A stretch of DNA of 64,000 bases. Origin: Kiloniella litopenaei. Lineage in GTDB: Bacteria > Pseudomonadota > Alphaproteobacteria > Kiloniellales > Kiloniellaceae. How positions within the stretch are numbered: the stretch's first letter is position 1; every line of letters starts with the position of its first letter. A program made the position numbers and the translations under genes. Positions 36,836 to 45,490 of the stretch are shown here, in pieces. The notes under the pieces were generated by a model that saw nothing but the letters and a program-made list of their open reading frames with translations, was not told where the DNA came from and did not search any database. The DNA is taken from contig NZ_LANI01000003.1 in NCBI RefSeq assembly GCF_000982415.1, forward strand, positions 434,001-498,000, given 5' to 3'.

Positions 36836-36915
36836 TGACAGCTTATGGGTCCGTCGCTCACACAAAATCAATGACTTAGCATCAATTTCAACAACAGCTT
36901 ATGTGACGCCCTACA
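36836..36915 (-). repeat. Right end of the Tn7-like element with TnsB-type sites
   Basis: On the minus strand from 36915 the sequence is TGTAGGGCGTCACATAAGC followed by TGTTG, matching the left end. A second site, GGACCCATAAGCTGTCA, lies at 36852-36836, and a weaker one (TGATGCTAAGTCATTG) lies between them. A further CCCTACA at 36916-36922 repeats the terminal heptamer outside the end. Confidence 0.8.
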
Positions 36916-36929
36916 CCCTACACAATAAA

Positions 36930-37006
36930 TGGTGGTCCCGGCGCGATTCGAACGCGCGACCCTCAGATTAGGAATCTGATGCTCTATCCTGCTGAGCTAC
37001 GGGACC
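36930..37006 (-). tRNA. tRNA-Arg(CCU)
   Basis: The 77-nt minus-strand sequence folds as a complete cloverleaf: acceptor GGTCCCG with CGGGACC, D stem GCTC/GAGC, anticodon arm TCAGA-TTCCTAA-TCTGA with anticodon CCT, T arm GCGCG-TTCGAAT-CGCGC, and an encoded CCA. It reads AGG codons. The Tn7-like element ends 14 bp past its 3' end and leaves the gene intact, so it is probably the attachment site. Confidence 0.97.
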
Positions 37007-37106
37007 ACTGTGTCTTTTCATGACTACAGGGCTATCTGTATAGTTCAGTGTTTCTTTTCTGCCAAGCCATCGACCATCAAGTTTCGTCAGATCGATGACT
37101 TTCTAA

Positions 37107-38063
37107 TCAATTAAGCGTACGGAATTTATCCATTGCCTCAACCAATGCTTTTGCAATCCCCGGCTCAAAGGCTGAATGCCCGGCATCATCAATAAATTTG
37201 AATTCAGCTTCGGGCCACGCCTTATGCAGATCATAGGCCGTTGAGGCAGGGCAGACGATGTCATAGCGACCATGCACAATAACGGCGGGAATATTCCTGA
37301 TGCGATCAATGCCGCCCAGCAAGCCGCCTTCGGGTAAAAAGCACCCATTGACAAAATAGTGCGCGATCAAACGACCAACCGGAAGTGCCCGTTCATCATC
37401 CAGGGATGCTTTGACAATTTCCGGGTTGGGCAAAAGCGTTACACAGCTAGCTTCGTAACTGCTCCATGATTTGGCAGCGGGCAAATGAACCGACGGATCC
37501 GGATCTGTCAGGCGTTTATAATAGGACCCGAGAACATCCTCGCGCTCTTTTTCATCTAGAAGAGAGATAAAGTCATCATAGGCTTCCGGAAAAATCGACC
37601 CGACACCCTGTTCGCTTAAATACCATTCCAGCTCTTTGGGGCGGGACAGGAAGATACCCCGCACGACCAACGCATCTGTGCGTTTCGGATGGGCCTGCGC
37701 ATAAGCCAGCGACAGGGTTGATCCCCACGATCCGCCAAAAACGATCCAGCTTTCAATATCCAGCTTTTCGCGCAGAAGCTCCATATCGGCAATCAGATGG
37801 GGCGTGTCATTATTTTCAAGTGAACCCAACGGCAAAGATTTCCCACAACCACGCTGATCAAACAAAACAATGCGATAGTGCGCAGGGTCAAAAAACCGAC
37901 GATGGGCCGCCCCGGTACCAGCCCCTGGTCCGCCATGGACGAACAATACGGGCTTGCCCTGTGGGTTGCCGGAAACCTCCCAATAGATCTCGTGCTCATC
38001 ACCAACAGAGAGAAAACCCATGTCATAGGGTTCGATTTCAGGATACAGATCTTTTGGGTTCAT
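37107..38063 (-). CDS. pip: Proline iminopeptidase
   Basis: This 318-residue alpha/beta hydrolase shows the oxyanion region HGGPGAG, then FDQRGCGKS typical of the prolyl aminopeptidase family, and the nucleophile elbow GGSWGS with Ser. The catalytic His lies in DAGHSAFEPG and the Asp in HGRYDIVCPAS. The enzyme removes N-terminal proline from peptides in the cytoplasm. The length is typical. It lies upstream of tRNA-Arg on the same strand. Confidence 0.93.
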   Translation of the reverse strand: MNPKDLYPEIEPYDMGFLSVGDEHEIYWEVSGNPQGKPVLFVHGGPGAGTGAAHRRFFDPAHYRIVLFDQRGCGKSLPLGSLENNDTPHLIADMELLREKLDIESWIVFGGSWGSTLSLAYAQAHPKRTDALVVRGIFLSRPKELEWYLSEQGVGSIFPEAYDDFISLLDEKEREDVLGSYYKRLTDPDPSVHLPAAKSWSSYEASCVTLLPNPEIVKASLDDERALPVGRLIAHYFVNGCFLPEGGLLGGIDRIRNIPAVIVHGRYDIVCPASTAYDLHKAWPEAEFKFIDDAGHSAFEPGIAKALVEAMDKFRTLN

Positions 38064-38124
38064 ATTATGACTCGAAATACTATTAAGGATTGAAAAGCAA
38101 TTGTTACCCTACTATGACGAGACT

Positions 38125-38949
38125 ATGCCCGGATTAAAAGCTTTCTTCAGCGGATTTTTGTGCTTCTTTCTGTTTCATTACAGCTGGCTTGCGTTCAGCA
38201 ACAAAACACTTGCCCAAACAGCCACACTCCCCATAGCTCCGCAACTGGATGCCCCCGTTAAAGTTACAGAAATAACGGCAGAACATCACTTGATCCTGGA
38301 TGATGGGACTATTGTAAAGCTTGCTGGTTTGCTGCTACCGACACAACAGGATTGCACCCGTTTAAAGGTCGTTTGTCCCCTTGTAGAACAGCTGACACAC
38401 TATTTGGAAAAAACACTCACCAACCAGCAGGCCTTTATCGCCAAAAGCCCGCGTTACTTCGATAGATATGACCGGTTATTGGCACAGGTAAAAAGTAAAG
38501 AGGGCAACTGGATACAAAAAGAAATATTGGAACAGGGGTTCGCCAGAACAATCACAACCACCGCAAACCAGACAGATTTAACGCCTATGCTTCATATCGA
38601 GAATCAAGCGAGATATGCACGGCAAGGCATATGGCAGCTAGAGGCTTTTCAGGTTTTACAAACAGATCGTCTTGATAGCAAAACCAATCGATTTCAAATC
38701 ATCGAAGGCATTGTTCAAACCACCGCAAACATCCGCGGTACAATCTATCTGAACTTTGGTCAGGACTGGCGAACCGATTTCACGATTAAACTGGAAAAGA
38801 ACAATCAGACAGCCTTTACCAACAAAGGTGCCGACCTGTTGGAAACAGTTGGTCGCAAGATCCGAATACGGGGCTGGCTGTTCTGGGAAAACGGACCTAT
38901 GATATCCCTCTACACACCAAAACAGCTAGAGTACCTATCAGTAGAATAA
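38125..38949 (+). CDS. Secreted SNase-fold (thermonuclease-like) protein
   Basis: From ATG 38125 the protein has about 274 residues and a signal peptide (PGLKAFFSGFLCFFLFHYSW, cleavage near LAQTA). A staphylococcal-nuclease-like OB domain follows (about 50-180), with the family's DRYDRLLAQV and EILEQGFAR segments. The catalytic Arg and Glu cannot be assigned with certainty. The C-terminal part (about 190-270) resembles a second beta-barrel. It is divergent from pip. A TTG at 38101 would add eight residues to the leader. Confidence 0.65.
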   Translation: MPGLKAFFSGFLCFFLFHYSWLAFSNKTLAQTATLPIAPQLDAPVKVTEITAEHHLILDDGTIVKLAGLLLPTQQDCTRLKVVCPLVEQLTHYLEKTLTNQQAFIAKSPRYFDRYDRLLAQVKSKEGNWIQKEILEQGFARTITTTANQTDLTPMLHIENQARYARQGIWQLEAFQVLQTDRLDSKTNRFQIIEGIVQTTANIRGTIYLNFGQDWRTDFTIKLEKNNQTAFTNKGADLLETVGRKIRIRGWLFWENGPMISLYTPKQLEYLSVE

Positions 38950-38983
38950 TTTTGATCAAGTACTTCGTCAGGATCAATCAAAG

Positions 38984-39403
38984 ATGCCCCACAGTAAAGC
39001 CGAAGACACCACTGCCCCAAAAGTAAGCTTGCAAAAACTTCTGGACACAGCGCAAACACAAATAACGGAATACACCCCCGAAGAAACAAAAGCACTGCTT
39101 TCACAGGATGATGTCATCCTGATTGATATTCGGGATATACGAGAGCTAAAACGCGAGGGCATTATCCCGGGCAGCTATCACTGTCCCCGTGGCATGCTTG
39201 AATTCTGGATTGCCCCCGACAGCCCATATTACAAGCCAGCTCTGTCACCGGACCACCATTTTATTCTGCACTGCGCCATGGGCTGGCGGTCTGCCCTTGC
39301 AGCAAAAACCCTGCAAGACATGGGGGTTCCCAAAGTCAGCCATATGTCGGGCGGTTTTAGCGCCTGGAAAGAAGGCGGATTAGAAGTCGAAGAAAAGACA
39401 TAA
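38984..39403 (+). CDS. Rhodanese-like sulfurtransferase
   Basis: This single-domain rhodanese of 139 residues has the sequence DVILIDIRD near the middle and the active-site loop HCAMGWRS, with Cys as the persulfide carrier. GGFSAWKEGG is the usual C-terminal signature. It lacks a signal peptide and is cytosolic. The sulfur acceptor is not known, and the neighbours give no clear hint. Confidence 0.88.
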   Translation: MPHSKAEDTTAPKVSLQKLLDTAQTQITEYTPEETKALLSQDDVILIDIRDIRELKREGIIPGSYHCPRGMLEFWIAPDSPYYKPALSPDHHFILHCAMGWRSALAAKTLQDMGVPKVSHMSGGFSAWKEGGLEVEEKT

Positions 39404-39432
39404 TTCCTTTATAAATTCCTCATAAAGGAATT
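39402..39432 (+). terminator. Hairpin after the rhodanese gene, possible terminator
   Basis: AATTCCTTTAT and ATAAAGGAATT form a perfect 11-bp stem with a 9-nt loop directly after the stop codon. No T run follows, so termination is uncertain; it may instead protect the 3' end of the transcript. Confidence 0.35.
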
Positions 39433-39464
39433 AACCGTACAATTTCAAGAAACAGCGCGAACTG

Positions 39465-40949
39465 ATGACCATGACAATTCTTTCCCGTTTCAAAACACCC
39501 CTATTAGCTCTTGCCCTTGTTTCAGCTGGGCCTTTGCTTTCTGGCTGTTCAACATCAGAGGCAACGGGGCGTACCTTCTTTAATGGAGGACTAACCCCTG
39601 CGCAGGAACAAAAGCTTGGGGCCAGCGAACATGTCAAAATCGTCAAGGAATTCGGTGGGACTTATGATGAAGATCCCGCGCTCGCAAAATATATCACCAG
39701 CTTAGGTAACTTCCTTGCCAAGACCTCTGAGACGCCTGATCAGAAATTCACGTTCACCCTGTTGGACAGTCCTGTCGTCAACGCTTTTGCCTTACCTGGC
39801 GGGTACGTTTACACCACACGCGGCCTTTTGGCTTTGGCCAATGATGAGGCCGAGGTTGCCGGTGTGATCGCACATGAAATCGGACACGTCACTGCTAAGC
39901 ATTCCGCCGAAAGATATGGTTCGACCATGACGGCAAATATTCTTGCCGCTGGCGTTGGCATTTTAACCGGCAGCGGACAGGCAGCCCAGGCCGTCGGCAC
40001 CGCCGGAGCTGTCGCAGTACAAAGCTTTTCTAGGGATCAGGAATTCGAAGCTGACCTTTTGGGTGTACGTTATCTTTCCCGTGGTGGGTTTGACCCCAAT
40101 GGAATGGGTGACTTCTTAAGCCAGCTTCAGGCCAGTAGTCGACTGGATGCTGAAATCGCAGGGGATCCCGGGCGCGCTGATCAATTCAACATCATGCAAA
40201 CACACCCAAGAACAGCAGATCGCATTCAACGGGCCATACAACAGGCTGGCACAAAAACAGTCAAAAATCCGATTATCGGGCGGGACGTCTATCTCAAAAA
40301 AATCGATGGTATGCTCTACGGGGACAACCCTTCACAAGGCTATATTCGTGGACAAAAATTCTCTCACCCGGAACTAAAACTTACCTTTACCGCACCAAGT
40401 GGCTTTCGCTTGATCAATAGCAAGACAAAAGTTGCCGCAGTCGGCCCAGATGATTCGCTTATTATCTTTGACGGCGCAAAAGGAAACGTTAGCGGCAGTC
40501 TCAGGAACTACCTGACAAATGTTTGGGCGGAAAAGATTAACCTTAATGGTGTTGAAAAGATAACGGTCAATGGCATGGAAGCTGTTACAGGTAGTACACA
40601 GATCAATACCAGGAACGGGAAGAAAGACTTTCGATTAATTGCTATTCGTTATGCCGGGGGTAAAGTGTATCGCTTTACCTTTATTACAAACCCCGGCCAA
40701 ACAAATCGCTTTTCAGAAGACTTCAGACGCACCACATACTCATTTAAGAAACTATCCAATGCGGAAGCTGCCAAATTAAAACCCTATCGAATCAAGATTC
40801 ATACCGTCCGGTCGGGTGAAACGTTAAACAGTCTGGCCCGAAAAATGCCTTTTGCAGATTTCAAACTGGAACGGTTACTTGTTCTTAACGGATTACATAA
40901 AAACAGTCAGCTTGTTCGCGGGCAAAAAATTAAACTCGTTACCGAGTAA
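39465..40949 (+). CDS. M48-family metalloprotease lipoprotein with LysM
   Basis: The 494-residue protein has a lipoprotein signal (LLSGC, Cys at 28) and a zinc-protease domain with HEIGH at 137-141 and the third-ligand helix DQEFEADLLG. An alpha/beta region follows, and a C-terminal LysM domain (VRSGETLNSLARKM, then LVRGQKIKL) binds peptidoglycan. It should act in the periplasm, anchored in a membrane, on misfolded or envelope proteins, as the related BepA and LoiP do. The LysM addition is a common alphaproteobacterial variant. The adenylate cyclase gene follows after 14 bp. Confidence 0.9.
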   Translation: MTMTILSRFKTPLLALALVSAGPLLSGCSTSEATGRTFFNGGLTPAQEQKLGASEHVKIVKEFGGTYDEDPALAKYITSLGNFLAKTSETPDQKFTFTLLDSPVVNAFALPGGYVYTTRGLLALANDEAEVAGVIAHEIGHVTAKHSAERYGSTMTANILAAGVGILTGSGQAAQAVGTAGAVAVQSFSRDQEFEADLLGVRYLSRGGFDPNGMGDFLSQLQASSRLDAEIAGDPGRADQFNIMQTHPRTADRIQRAIQQAGTKTVKNPIIGRDVYLKKIDGMLYGDNPSQGYIRGQKFSHPELKLTFTAPSGFRLINSKTKVAAVGPDDSLIIFDGAKGNVSGSLRNYLTNVWAEKINLNGVEKITVNGMEAVTGSTQINTRNGKKDFRLIAIRYAGGKVYRFTFITNPGQTNRFSEDFRRTTYSFKKLSNAEAAKLKPYRIKIHTVRSGETLNSLARKMPFADFKLERLLVLNGLHKNSQLVRGQKIKLVTE

Positions 40950-40963
40950 TTGGAATCTGAAAT

Positions 40964-42862
40964 TTGGTAGATACGACTAACAAGCACCTCCTTGATCCCC
41001 TTTCCCCCCACATGGAATGTGCTGTCAAAAAACACTGGCGCCCATCAATTGCCATGGCCTTGTCATTCGGGTTTGGTGGTATGACCATGGTCGCGCTTGC
41101 CATCGTTATCTGGCTTTCTTTTGACACAGCCAAGGATAATACCTTTGCCCTGACCCAAGAGGTAACCGAAGTCAGTTTTGGCTCTATCCGTTCACATCTG
41201 GATAACAATCTGAATGCAGCGGCGAGCCAGGTAACCTATATGGCTGAACTGGTTCATCAGGGTTTACTGGACCCCAACGATGAAAAAGCCATTACCCAGA
41301 CGATAAAAGGTGCCCTGGCGGCAACACCTCAGGTTCGTGGCATGTCATTAATGCGTACGGACGGATCGGCAGTACAGGCAGGGTGGTTCGATGAAACTTC
41401 TTTTTTTAGCCGAAACCAAAAAAATGATAACGAGTACCGTTTTGCATCCATTTTGCAGGATGCGAGCCGGGAAGATGGTGTTTATTGGGGCGGCATTATC
41501 TGGATCGAAGAACTAAAAGAACCCCATATTTCCGTTTTTCATCCCATCTATCAAGGCGATCGCTTTATCGGTGCGATAGGGGCCATTATCTCGATTAGTT
41601 CACTATCAGATTACATCAACAAACTCGATAAAGAGACAGGCAATCACACCTATCTTCTCCTCAACCGTAATCGAGTACTTGCTCACCCCTCTCTGATTGA
41701 CATGAGCCGTTCGGGCTTATCTGCGGAAAACCCACTCCCGACTCTTAACCAGGTCATCGATGGTAACCTGCGCCGAATCTGGGATGAACCCCTTTACGAT
41801 TTCACCGAAGTTTTGGGTAATGGGGATATCAAAGGCCACGCCGTTGATTCTTTTGCAGGTGAGCTTTCTTTTCTCCACACCAGCTTTTCTGCCTATGGGT
41901 TTGATGACTTAACACTTGGCATTTATTTTATGGAAGGAGAGCTAGAGGGATATTATGAACGCCTGTATCTAACGGGTATTGCAGCACTGGTCATTGCACT
42001 CATCACCGTTGTGATTATATTTTTTGCCGGAAAATTCATTGCCATGCCCCTCCAGCGGCTTGCGCTAACCTCGCAGCAGGTTGGGCAACTGGATCTCGTT
42101 CACACGCAACGATTACCCGGAAGTATGTTCCGAGAGCTTGATACAGCCGCAACGGCCTATAATTCAATGCTGGGTGGGCTAAAATGGTTCGAGAACTACG
42201 TACCTAAAAAGCTGGTAAAGCAATTGATGGAGACAAACGGCGAAGGCATTATCTCGGAAGAACGGGAAATCACCGTGATGTTTACCGACATCGTCAGCTT
42301 TACACCCCTTAGCGAATCAATGCCCGCCACAGAGCTTGCCAATCTTCTTAACCATCACTTTGATCTCTTGGGTGCTATTATCGAGCAAGAAGGTGGCACC
42401 ATCGACAAATATATTGGTGATTCAGTGATGGCTTTCTGGGGCGCACCAACACAAATGGATGATCATGCAAAGCATGCCTGTAAGGCGGCTCTACGTATTG
42501 AACAGGCCTTGCAAGAGGATAATCGCCAAAGAAAAGAGATGGGCCTGCCCGCTATCAACATTCGGATAGGCATACATAGCGGTTTGGCCGTGGCTGGTAA
42601 TATTGGTGCCAAGGGCAGAGTAAATTATACCCTAATCGGTGATACAGTGAACACGGCACAACGTCTTGAAAGTTTGGCAAAAGAAGTTCTTGCCAACAGC
42701 ACGGAGACTGCAAAAACACTTATTTCAGCGGCGACTTGGAATTATATAAAATCAGATTCAAAAATGGAAACAACGCCAAAAGGCTTTTTTGCCCTGCGCG
42801 GAAGAGAAGCTGAGACAGAAGCCTATGAACTAAAAAATCCGTTAAAGAACAATGTCACGTAA
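40964..42862 (+). CDS. Membrane-bound class III adenylate/guanylate cyclase
   Basis: The protein has up to 632 residues: a membrane helix near 30-52, a periplasmic Cache-like sensor to about 335, a second helix near 338-360, a HAMP-like linker, and a class III cyclase domain (about 425-600). The metal-binding FTDIVSFTPLSE and the second-metal region KYIGDSVMAFWG are intact, as is the transition-state stretch VNYTLIGDTVNTAQRLE. It most likely makes cAMP. The longest reading starts with TTG 40964; ATG 41012 is an alternative without a good ribosome site. Confidence 0.9.
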   Translation: MVDTTNKHLLDPLSPHMECAVKKHWRPSIAMALSFGFGGMTMVALAIVIWLSFDTAKDNTFALTQEVTEVSFGSIRSHLDNNLNAAASQVTYMAELVHQGLLDPNDEKAITQTIKGALAATPQVRGMSLMRTDGSAVQAGWFDETSFFSRNQKNDNEYRFASILQDASREDGVYWGGIIWIEELKEPHISVFHPIYQGDRFIGAIGAIISISSLSDYINKLDKETGNHTYLLLNRNRVLAHPSLIDMSRSGLSAENPLPTLNQVIDGNLRRIWDEPLYDFTEVLGNGDIKGHAVDSFAGELSFLHTSFSAYGFDDLTLGIYFMEGELEGYYERLYLTGIAALVIALITVVIIFFAGKFIAMPLQRLALTSQQVGQLDLVHTQRLPGSMFRELDTAATAYNSMLGGLKWFENYVPKKLVKQLMETNGEGIISEEREITVMFTDIVSFTPLSESMPATELANLLNHHFDLLGAIIEQEGGTIDKYIGDSVMAFWGAPTQMDDHAKHACKAALRIEQALQEDNRQRKEMGLPAINIRIGIHSGLAVAGNIGAKGRVNYTLIGDTVNTAQRLESLAKEVLANSTETAKTLISAATWNYIKSDSKMETTPKGFFALRGREAETEAYELKNPLKNNVT

Positions 42863-42879
42863 AATGATAAAGCTACAAT

Positions 42880-43566
42880 TTAAGGGCTTGTTGCTTCTAG
42901 GTGCTTGAGGAAATCATCATAGGTCTTCCCTCTTTCATTGGGGAATCGTTCTTCCAGAACAATCATTTGTTCGATACGGTCAAGTCGGAATACGCGAAAA
43001 CCTTTGCGTAATTCACACCAGGCACCCAACATCCAGATCGCGCGATAAAGCTGTAACCCCAACGGCCAAAGTGTGCGCTGGCTTTTATCGCCCCGACCAT
43101 CCCGGTAGTTAATCAGAACTTTATTCTGCTTGCGAATGCCATGTCGTAAATCACCGACATCAATCGTAATGGGTTCAGGCAAGGCATCACCATGTGCAAC
43201 CAAATTTGGTTTGGCCAGCCTCGGGCGCAACAGGTCCGGTAGCACACTGTCAATCTTTTGAAGAACGTCGGTTGCAGCAAGTGCCAGTTTGGGGTCTGCC
43301 CACGCCTGTACCATCGTCATACCAAAGGTAAGTGCTTCCAGTTCTTCGGCATCAAACATCAAAGGCGGCAGATCATACCCTTCATAAAGCAAATACCCTA
43401 CGCCAGCCTCGCCCTCTACGGGGACACCTGATCCAATTAAATCCTTGATATCTCGATAGACGGTACGAGTGGAAACTTCCAGTTCTTCGGCAAGTTTATC
43501 CGCGGTAATCAAGCGGCCACGACGTAAAATTTGAACCAGACGGAATAAACGGTCGGCCCGTCGCAT
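42880..43566 (-). CDS. YafY-type HTH/WYL transcriptional regulator
   Basis: The 228-residue protein has an N-terminal winged helix (DRLFRLVQILRRGRLITADK, then LEVSTRTVYRDIKDLIGSG) and a WYL ligand-binding domain, although its WYL-like core reads RAIWMLGAWCE. The start ATG overlaps the stop of the phosphatase-fold gene by one base (TGATG), so the two are translated together. The ligand and targets are unknown. Confidence 0.88.
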   Translation of the reverse strand: MRRADRLFRLVQILRRGRLITADKLAEELEVSTRTVYRDIKDLIGSGVPVEGEAGVGYLLYEGYDLPPLMFDAEELEALTFGMTMVQAWADPKLALAATDVLQKIDSVLPDLLRPRLAKPNLVAHGDALPEPITIDVGDLRHGIRKQNKVLINYRDGRGDKSQRTLWPLGLQLYRAIWMLGAWCELRKGFRVFRLDRIEQMIVLEERFPNERGKTYDDFLKHLEATSP

Positions 43567-44366
43567 CAGCTTTCCAGCACTTCCAGAACCTGGCCGTCAA
43601 GGCCTATGCAAGCTGCGATTAACTTGCCACCAAACCCACAACCGCCATCAAGTGTAACCGCAAACTCGTCATATTTTGGGCCAGCCTGTTCAGGGTCATA
43701 ACCCCGGAAAAGACGCGTAAAGGGGCCAAAGTTTCCCTTGACCTGTTGAAAGCCCTTATTTGCCCACCAAAAGCTATCTTTTTGAGTTTCCAATGGACGA
43801 CTGGGATTGATCCCCGCATTCACAAAAAGGGTCGTTCCGTTATCGGGATAGGCCGCGCGCTTTAACTGGCCCAGGACCTGATAGTGACCCGGTTTTTCTT
43901 GCATGGCACGACGGACTTTATTGGTCCAGCGCGTTAATTGCATTGCCCCTGCCGCTGCTTCGCGGAAACCTTCTTGCGGATTAAAGCCATAGGCTTGTAG
44001 AGAGGCACCAACCCCTTGATCCAGCATCCATTGAAGAACCCCCCTCGGGTCTGTCGCGAACTGTAACTGGAGCAGCTTTTGCCACATCTCTTCCTGTGAG
44101 CCTCTTAAATAGACTATATCGCGGGCAAAATTCTGATATCTGGCAAGGAAAAACCGTCGAAAAGAAATAAGTTCGTCCAGAGTCTCACTGACCTTGTCGC
44201 CATGGCCCATAAAGTTACCAAGATAGATAACGCGATCACCACGTCTCAATCGCGTTTCAAGCGCGGCATGGATATTTCGCAATGGGTCAACCTCACCGTG
44301 GATGGCACTAACAGCCCAAATACGGTGTGTGGCAGTCAGGATTGCAAATTTTTGCACATCGCCCAT
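43566..44366 (-). CDS. Metallophosphatase-fold protein with degenerate active site
   Basis: The 266-residue protein aligns with PPP-type calcineurin-like phosphatases in the order of its motifs, but the metal ligands are changed: GDxHG is seen as SAIHGE (Asp lost), GDxxDRG as GNFMGHG (both Asp lost) and GNHE as GSQEE (Asn and His lost). The fold prediction rests on the spacing and the surrounding hydrophobic strands (RVIYLGN, IVYLRGS). It is probably not a normal phosphatase and could have a binding or regulatory role. It is coupled to the WYL regulator downstream. Confidence 0.65.
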   Translation of the reverse strand: MGDVQKFAILTATHRIWAVSAIHGEVDPLRNIHAALETRLRRGDRVIYLGNFMGHGDKVSETLDELISFRRFFLARYQNFARDIVYLRGSQEEMWQKLLQLQFATDPRGVLQWMLDQGVGASLQAYGFNPQEGFREAAAGAMQLTRWTNKVRRAMQEKPGHYQVLGQLKRAAYPDNGTTLFVNAGINPSRPLETQKDSFWWANKGFQQVKGNFGPFTRLFRGYDPEQAGPKYDEFAVTLDGGCGFGGKLIAACIGLDGQVLEVLES

Positions 44367-44529
44367 GGAAAGGACGGTACCCCTGTTACAGCTATAGCGA
44401 GAAATGAGAGCTTGAAAAAGAAGCGCTATATTCTCGCTCGATTGCCCGACAAACGGACGGTTAAAGACGAAGAAGATACAAACGCGGCCCCGCGTTAACG
44501 GAACCGCGTTTCACATGTTCTCCGTAAAA

Positions 44530-45027
44530 CTAGGCTGCTGCAAGCATTTCTTCTAGTTTTACTGCTGCGGTATCTTCGTCGATATCTTCAACAGCAGCAA
44601 ATTCACGGGCCAATCTCTCGAGAGCGGCCTGATACATCTGGCGCTCACTAAAGGATTGCTCTGGTTGTTCGGGGCCACGGTGCAGGTCACGGACAACTTC
44701 AGCGATAGAAACCGGATCACCGGAATTAATCTTTGCTTCGTATTCCTGGGCACGACGGCTCCACATTGTCCGTTTCGCACGTGACCGCCCCTTGAGTGTT
44801 GTCAGGGCATCTTCCATAAGTTTGCGGCTAGACAGTTTACGCAGGCCAGAGCTTTCGGCACGTACCAAAGGCACACGCAATGTCATTCTGTCTTGTTCAA
44901 AAGTCACAATAAGCAATTCAAGCGTAACGCCAGAAATTTCTTGGGTTTCAATACCCTGAACGCGTCCTACACCATGGGTTGGGTAGACCACGTAATCACC
45001 GGCACTATATTCTGCTTGTTTACCCAT
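44530..45027 (-). CDS. carD: CarD/CdnL-family transcription factor
   Basis: The 165-residue protein has an N-terminal CarD/TRCF RNA-polymerase-interaction domain (AGDYVVYPTHGVGRVQGIE) and a C-terminal helical DNA-binding domain (RAKRTMWSRRAQEYEAKINS). It stabilises open complexes at many promoters, rRNA among them, and is conserved across Alphaproteobacteria. It is preceded by a 463-bp intergenic region and the fdxA gene on the same strand, the usual local order. Confidence 0.93.
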   Translation of the reverse strand: MGKQAEYSAGDYVVYPTHGVGRVQGIETQEISGVTLELLIVTFEQDRMTLRVPLVRAESSGLRKLSSRKLMEDALTTLKGRSRAKRTMWSRRAQEYEAKINSGDPVSIAEVVRDLHRGPEQPEQSFSERQMYQAALERLAREFAAVEDIDEDTAAVKLEEMLAAA

Positions 45028-45490
45028 TAGATCTCATCTCTCCGTTTTGTCGGCCTGCAATTTAACCAGACTCTACATTCATATAGGTATGTTTTCGAGC
45101 TTAGCCATCCCTGACTTATAAAAAAGCACCAGAAAACGTACCAAAACGCATGGATACAGCATCCCCACTCAATTAAAAAATTGGCAGGGTCAGAAGTTCG
45201 TTGTTAAGTGAAACTTACTAAAGGCGAAGGAATATTCTTTGTCCAACACCGTACCAGCTATCCATCCGTAACGGATATGTTATACAGTAATTACAGTAAA
45301 ATTTCAATATTCGCATAGCACATGCCAGCCACGCAATTAGAGCATAGTTCGATGGATACCAAGCAATCTATGTTCTGAAGAGTATCTAAAGCTTTGTGAT
45401 ACTCAGATTTTTGTTCCCCCGTAAAACAGGGAATGATCGAAACAGAGAATGATCCGTAGAGCACCCTGTCACAGGTGCTCACGCATTTAA
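45028..45490. other. Intergenic region between fdxA and carD
   Basis: These 463 bp separate fdxA from carD, both on the minus strand. An imperfect hairpin at 45459-45480 (GAGCAC and GTGCTC arms) follows the fdxA stop but has no T run. A short direct repeat (TACAGTAA) occurs near 45285-45300. A 63-codon GTG-started frame (45291-45482, minus) lies in it but has no support beyond being open. Confidence 0.5.

Larger units (their letters stand above)
15881..36915. mobile_element. Tn7-like transposon with defence cargo, next to tRNA-Arg
   Basis: The ends match: from 15881 inward TGTAGGGCGTCGCATAAGC, and from 36915 inward on the other strand TGTAGGGCGTCACATAAGC, both followed by TGT (21 of 22 bases identical). 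Terminal TGT...ACA and internal TnsB-type repeats at both ends are Tn7-like features. Inside lie a leftward tnsA-tnsB-tnsC-tniQ operon and about 14 kb of cargo with restriction, helicase and nuclease genes. The right end is 14 bp beyond the CCA of an intact tRNA-Arg(CCU). The 5 bp flanking each end (ATTTC and CCCTA) do not match. No Cas genes are present. In Tn7 tnsA abuts the attachment-proximal end; here the cargo lies between them. Confidence 0.88.

Noticed and set aside
15803-36930. Possible CRISPR array or CRISPR-guided Tn7-like element
   Set aside because: I found no regularly spaced repeats and no cas6, cas7, cas8 or cas12k-like gene; TniQ is TnsD-sized. Protein-guided targeting is the simpler reading.
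45291-45482. A 63-codon GTG-started frame between fdxA and carD
   Set aside because: It has no recognised domain or clear ribosome site and includes a hairpin that more likely belongs to the fdxA transcript end.
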